Shown: positions 60,101 through 64,000 of the stretch, piece after piece
Numbering within the stretch: position 1 is the first letter of the stretch
Layout of the letters: every line of letters begins with the position of its first letter
Source: Sulfitobacter mediterraneus
GTDB lineage: Bacteria; Pseudomonadota; Alphaproteobacteria; Rhodobacterales; Rhodobacteraceae
Assembly: GCF_003054325.1 (NCBI RefSeq)
Contig: NZ_QBKU01000001.1
Coordinates: 434,001-498,000 of the forward strand
Length of the DNA: 64,000 bases
Direction: 5' to 3'
Position numbers and translations under genes: made by a program
The notes under the pieces: generated by a model
The model's input: the letters and a program-made list of their open reading frames with translations, nothing else
Database searches by the model: none
Told to the model about the DNA's origin: nothing

Positions 60101-62791
60101 TTAGCTCAGACGCCCGTGGCAATGCTTGAATTTCTTACCGGACCCACAAGGGCATAGGTCATTGCGGCCGGGATTGCCCCAAGTGGAGGGGTCATCCTCG
60201 ACAAACCCATCCAGCGCGGCACTCGCTGCGGGCGTTTCCTTGGCCGCCGCATCGTTCATCGCCACCTGCCGGGCTGCCATTTCCTGCATCATCGCGTCAC
60301 GCTCTTCTTCGGTCATCGGCTGAATCTGGGCCAGCTTTTGCGTGACGTCCTGACGCAAGCTATCGAGCATCGTTTCAAACAGCTGGAAGGATTCGTTTTT
60401 ATATTCGTTCAATGGATCACGCTGCGCATAACCGCGGAACCCAACAACAGACCGCAGGTGTTCCAGTGTCAGCAGGTGATCACGCCACTTGCCATCAATC
60501 GCTTGCAACAACAGCTGCTTTTCGATGTTGCGCATGTTCTCTTCGCCAAAGACTTCGGCCTTTTGCGCCATCAAGCCATCGGTCGCTTCGATCAGGCGTT
60601 CGCGGATCACGTCGTCATCCACGCCTTCTTCTTCACACCAATCAACCATCGGCAGGTCCATGTTCAGCTGTTCGGCAACCGCTGTTTTGAACCCTTCGGT
60701 GTCCCATTGATCCGCATAGGTTTTGGGCGGCATGTAGGTATCGATCAGGTCATCAATCACCTGATGACGCATATCGGTGACAATCTCGTTCAGGTCTTCC
60801 GCTTCCATGATGTCGCGGCGCTGACCAAAGACGACCTTACGCTGTTCGTTCATCACATCGTCGAACTTCAACAGCTGTTTGCGGATGTCAAAGTTGCGGC
60901 CCTCGACCTTGGCCTGTGCCCGTTCCAACGATTTATTGACCCAAGGGTGAATGATCGCTTCACCTTCTTTGAGGCCAAGCGTCGTCAGCACTTTCTCAAG
61001 CCGCTCGGACCCGAAAATGCGCATCAGGTCATCTTCCAAAGACAAGAAGAACGACGTGCGCCCCGGATCACCCTGACGGCCAGACCGACCGCGCAGCTGG
61101 TTGTCGATGCGGCGGCTTTCGTGCCGTTCGGAGGCCAGAACATAAAGCCCGCCCGCTTCCAGCACCTTTTTCTTTTCGTCTGCGTGTTCCGCTTCGATCC
61201 GCGCACGCAGGGCGGCGGGATCGGCGTCTGGATCTGCATCAAGCGCCTCAAGCACCTTGAGATCAACATTGCCGCCCAGCTGGATGTCCGTACCACGGCC
61301 CGCCATGTTAGTGGCGATGGTCACTGCGCCCAGTTTACCGGCGTCCGCGATAATCTGCGCTTCCTGCTCGTGCTGGCGGGCGTTCAGAACGTTATGCGGG
61401 ATGCCCGATGCGGTAAGGATCACGCTCAGCTGTTCGGATTTTTCAATCGATGTGGTCCCGACAAGGCAGGGCTGGCCCTTGGCATGCGCCTCTTTCACCT
61501 TGTCGATCATTGCCTGATATTTTTCGTTTGCCGTCCGGTAAACGGCATCATCCTCATCCACCCGCGCAATCGGCAGGTTGGTCGGGATCTCAACCACACC
61601 CAGCCCGTAAATCTCGCCAAATTCTTCGGCTTCGGTCAAGGCGGTGCCTGTCATCCCGGCCAATTTGTCATAGAGACGGAAATAGTTCTGGAACGTCACC
61701 GAGGCCAAGGTGACATTCTCTGGCTGGATAGAGGTACCTTCCTTGGCTTCGATCGCCTGATGCAAGCCATCCGACAAACGGCGGCCCTGCATCATCCGTC
61801 CGGTGAATTCGTCGATCAGCATCACCTCACCGTCGCGCACGATATAGTCACGGTCTTTCAGGAACAGCTTGTGCGCCCGCAAACCCTGATTGACGTGGTG
61901 AACAATGGTTGTGCTTTCCGGATCATAAAGGGTCTGGTCTTCTTCGAGCAGCTCATGCGCACGCAACTGCTGCTCAAGGAATTCGTTGCCCTCATCGGTA
62001 AAGGTCACGTTTTTGGTTTTCTCGTCTAGCTCGTAGTGTTCGGGCTGTAAGGACGGGATCAGCGCATCCACGGTCACATACATCTCGGACCGGTCCTGCG
62101 CCGGACCAGAAATGATCAGCGGCGTCCGGGCCTCGTCGATCAGGATACTGTCGACCTCATCCACAATTGCAAAATTATGCTGTTTTTGCAGGATCTCATC
62201 GAGGTTGGATTTCATGTTATCGCGCAGATAATCAAAACCCAGCTCATTGTTGGTGGCATAGGTGATGTCACATTCATAAGCGGCACGTTTGTCCGCCTCC
62301 GGCATTTGCGAAATCGCGGCGCCGGTGGTCATGCCAAGCGCGCCAAAAACCTTGCCCATCCAATCCGCGTCACGTTGAACCAGATATTCGTTCACGGTCA
62401 CAACATGAACACCCTTTCCCGTGAGCGCGTTCAGATAGGCAGCCAAAGCGGCGGTCAGCGTTTTGCCTTCACCCGTCTTCTGCTCGGAGATGTTCCCCCC
62501 GTGCAAAAAGATCGCAGCGAGCATCTGTGTGTCAAAGGCGCGAATGCCAAGTGTCCGGCGTGCGGCCTCACGGCAGTTTGCAAAGGCTTCGGGCAGCAGA
62601 TCATCAAGGCTCTCGCCATTCAGGGCGCGTTGGCGCAGATCCGCCGTCTTGTCGATCAAACCCTGATCGCTCAGCTTTTCGATCTCCGGCTCAAATGCGT
62701 TGATCTTTGCCACCAGCGGGCGCGTCGCCTTGATCTTGCGGTCGTTTGGTGTGCCAAAGACCTTTTTGGCGATTGTTCCGATACCCAGCAT
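60101..62791 (-). CDS. secA: Protein translocase ATPase SecA
   Basis: 896 residues. The N terminus starts [21 protein letters not shown]; motif I is [12 protein letters not shown] (Walker A), the DEAD box is [17 protein letters not shown], and the second nucleotide-binding part has [18 protein letters not shown]. The C-terminal zinc-binding tail [14 protein letters not shown] is intact. It pushes preproteins through SecYEG. ATG 62791 is used since the homology begins there. It is divergent from the parvulin gene, with 176 bases between them that probably hold both promoters. Confidence 0.96.
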   Translation of the reverse strand: MLGIGTIAKKVFGTPNDRKIKATRPLVAKINAFEPEIEKLSDQGLIDKTADLRQRALNGESLDDLLPEAFANCREAARRTLGIRAFDTQMLAAIFLHGGNISEQKTGEGKTLTAALAAYLNALTGKGVHVVTVNEYLVQRDADWMGKVFGALGMTTGAAISQMPEADKRAAYECDITYATNNELGFDYLRDNMKSNLDEILQKQHNFAIVDEVDSILIDEARTPLIISGPAQDRSEMYVTVDALIPSLQPEHYELDEKTKNVTFTDEGNEFLEQQLRAHELLEEDQTLYDPESTTIVHHVNQGLRAHKLFLKDRDYIVRDGEVMLIDEFTGRMMQGRRLSDGLHQAIEAKEGTSIQPENVTLASVTFQNYFRLYDKLAGMTGTALTEAEEFGEIYGLGVVEIPTNLPIARVDEDDAVYRTANEKYQAMIDKVKEAHAKGQPCLVGTTSIEKSEQLSVILTASGIPHNVLNARQHEQEAQIIADAGKLGAVTIATNMAGRGTDIQLGGNVDLKVLEALDADPDADPAALRARIEAEHADEKKKVLEAGGLYVLASERHESRRIDNQLRGRSGRQGDPGRTSFFLSLEDDLMRIFGSERLEKVLTTLGLKEGEAIIHPWVNKSLERAQAKVEGRNFDIRKQLLKFDDVMNEQRKVVFGQRRDIMEAEDLNEIVTDMRHQVIDDLIDTYMPPKTYADQWDTEGFKTAVAEQLNMDLPMVDWCEEEGVDDDVIRERLIEATDGLMAQKAEVFGEENMRNIEKQLLLQAIDGKWRDHLLTLEHLRSVVGFRGYAQRDPLNEYKNESFQLFETMLDSLRQDVTQKLAQIQPMTEEERDAMMQEMAARQVAMNDAAAKETPAASAALDGFVEDDPSTWGNPGRNDLCPCGSGKKFKHCHGRLS

Positions 62792-62967
62792 GTGCTCTCC
62801 AGCCGAAGTTGCAATGTCTGGCGCCGATCTGCTTGCCCAGCGCCTTGTCAGCCCATAGATAGATGGGTGAACGAGCGTCTGAACGGCGCCCATAGGGCGA
62901 TGTAAGGGCCGCACCAAACGCTGTCAATGTAGCAGCCCCCCAGGAGGGGCGAACGATAGGACATTCC

Positions 62968-63816
62968 ATGCATAAACCACGCACTTTTCTGGCATCATTG
63001 GCACTTTCTGCCTGTCTGGCCCTGCCTGCCGCCGCGCAGGACGAAGCCGGGTTGGACACCGTCGTTGCCACAGTGAACGGCACAGAGATTACTGTGGGTC
63101 ACATGATCATCGCCCGTGCAACACTGCCCGAGCAGTATCAGCAGCTGCCCGATGAGATCCTTTTCAAGGGTATTCTTGACCAGTTGGTGCAACAGACCGC
63201 CCTTGCCGACACATATCAGGGTGATCTGCCGGCGCGGGTTAAACTGTCGATGGAAAACGAAAACCGTTCGCTTGTGGCGGGCGAAGTGATCGAAAATGTG
63301 ATGGCTGGCCCCGTAGATGAAGACGCGCTCAAGGCTGCCTATGACGAACAATACGCCAGCGCCGAACAGGGCGATGAATACAACGCCTCTCACATTCTGG
63401 TGGAAACCGAGGAAGAGGCGCTTGCGATTAAGGCCGAACTGGATGGCGGCGCGGACTTTGCCGAGATGGCCCGCGAAAAATCCACCGGCCCCTCCGGCCC
63501 TGGCGGCGGATCGCTGGGTTGGTTCGGAAAAGGCATGATGGTGCCCAGCTTTGAGGCTGCGGTGATCGCTATGGAGCCCGGCGCAGTGTCCGAACCCGTA
63601 GAGACGCAATTTGGCTGGCATGTGATCATGCTGAACGAGACCCGCAAAACTGAGGCGCCCGCGCTCGACACCGTGCGCGAAGAGCTGGAACTGCAAATTC
63701 GCCAGACCCGCGTTCAGACCACAATCGACAGCATCACCGAAGCCGCCGATGTGGACCGCGCAGCGGCAGATGGCATTGATCCTGCAATCCTCAAAAACAT
63801 TGAATGGCTTGAGTAA
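62968..63816 (+). CDS. Exported parvulin-type peptidylprolyl isomerase
   Basis: 282 residues. A signal peptide (about 1-23, ending PAAAQ) is followed by a SurA-like N-terminal helical region and a parvulin domain (about 130-225) with NASHILVETEEEALAIKAEL, GGSLGWFGKGMMVPSFEAAV and TQFGWHVIMLNE. It helps fold outer-membrane or periplasmic proteins delivered by the Sec system. The divergent partner secA makes functional sense. It is followed by argJ after 3 bases. The length is close to the family norm. Confidence 0.9.
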   Translation: MHKPRTFLASLALSACLALPAAAQDEAGLDTVVATVNGTEITVGHMIIARATLPEQYQQLPDEILFKGILDQLVQQTALADTYQGDLPARVKLSMENENRSLVAGEVIENVMAGPVDEDALKAAYDEQYASAEQGDEYNASHILVETEEEALAIKAELDGGADFAEMAREKSTGPSGPGGGSLGWFGKGMMVPSFEAAVIAMEPGAVSEPVETQFGWHVIMLNETRKTEAPALDTVREELELQIRQTRVQTTIDSITEAADVDRAAADGIDPAILKNIEWLE

Positions 63817-63819
63817 GAT

Positions 63820-64000
63820 ATGGCGACCATAACCTCTGTTTCACCGCTCGCGCCTGCGCAGTTCCCGAACCTGCCAGTGATTGACGGAGTGCGATTTGCA
63901 ACAACGGCTGCGGGCGTTCGGTATCAAGGTCGGACAGATGTGATGCTCGCGGTCCTGGATCCCGGCACCAGCATTGCAGGGGTGTTCACCCGCTCTGCCA
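63820..64000 (+). CDS. argJ: Glutamate N-acetyltransferase ArgJ (N-terminal part)
   Basis: The first 60 codons of a gene that leaves the window. The [55 protein letters not shown] pattern is the ArgJ N terminus. ArgJ moves acetyl groups between N-acetylornithine and glutamate in arginine synthesis. The conserved secA-isomerase-argJ neighbourhood in Roseobacters agrees. The autocleavage Thr is beyond the edge. Confidence 0.88.
   Translation, partial: MATITSVSPLAPAQFPNLPVIDGVRFATTAAGVRYQGRTDVMLAVLDPGTSIAGVFTRSA

Noticed and set aside
60338-62029. A 560-codon open frame antisense to secA
   Set aside because: Low-complexity composition (rich in His, Gln and Phe) typical of antisense shadows, no start signal.

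Overview
The window comes from an alphaproteobacterium of the order Rhodobacterales, most likely a marine Roseobacter-group strain. This rests on gene content and order (lptC-lptA-lptB-hpf-ptsN, secA-peptidylprolyl isomerase-argJ, dnaK-dnaJ, a C-P lyase operon with a DUF1045 partner) and on a moderately high G+C content. It is an inference from families and synteny, not from a marker gene. No rRNA, intact tRNA or CRISPR array was seen.

Layout. (1) 1-3351: the tail of an arsenate reductase, then a GAPDH and the ArsJ exporter (arsenate detoxification by 1-arseno-3-phosphoglycerate efflux), then a broken aldo/keto reductase. (2) 3.4-18.8 kb: a nearly complete phosphonate system. It holds a phnC-D-E1-E2 importer, a short-chain dehydrogenase, a hexapeptide transferase, a secreted glycerophosphodiester phosphodiesterase, the regulator phnF, and phnG-H-I-(HAD)-J-K-L-N, a DUF1045 2H phosphoesterase and phnM. 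Eleven-base-periodic Pho-box-like repeats precede phnC and, very clearly, the phosphodiesterase. (3) 18.8-21.2 kb: a poorly conserved non-coding stretch and an adenylate-cyclase/TPR protein. (4) 21.4-27.07 kb: a compact integrative element on the minus strand (tyrosine integrase, AlpA-like DNA-binding protein, primase-like Toprim protein, DUF3987 protein, small unknowns) with iteron-like repeats. It ends at a sequence that looks like the 3' tail of a tRNA gene.

(5) 27.3-35.9 kb: an aerobic phenylacetate catabolism cluster: IclR regulator, beta-ketoadipyl-CoA thiolase, paaABCDE, paaZ and a PaaX-family repressor. (6) 36.0-40.8 kb: envelope and housekeeping genes: a short RNase D, kdsD, lptC, lptA, lptB, hpf and ptsN. 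(7) 40.8-51.9 kb: a surface-polysaccharide cluster with a tandem sulfotransferase, four glycosyltransferases, galE, galU, a CMP-KDO synthetase, cysQ and a KpsM-type permease. Together these suggest a sulfated, KDO-linked capsule or exopolysaccharide. (8) 52.0-64.0 kb: alkB, dnaK-dnaJ, an atypical phosphatase, radC, a phosphate-binding-protein/OmpA fusion, an unknown exported protein, secA, a parvulin isomerase and the start of argJ.

Functionally, the left 27 kb reads as an accessory phosphorus-scarcity block. Phosphonates and phosphodiesters are mined for phosphate while arsenate, a phosphate mimic, is detoxified. If the tRNA tail at 27,050-27,068 is real, and since no matching tRNA lies inside the window, that whole block could be one genomic island whose far end lies to the left of position 1.
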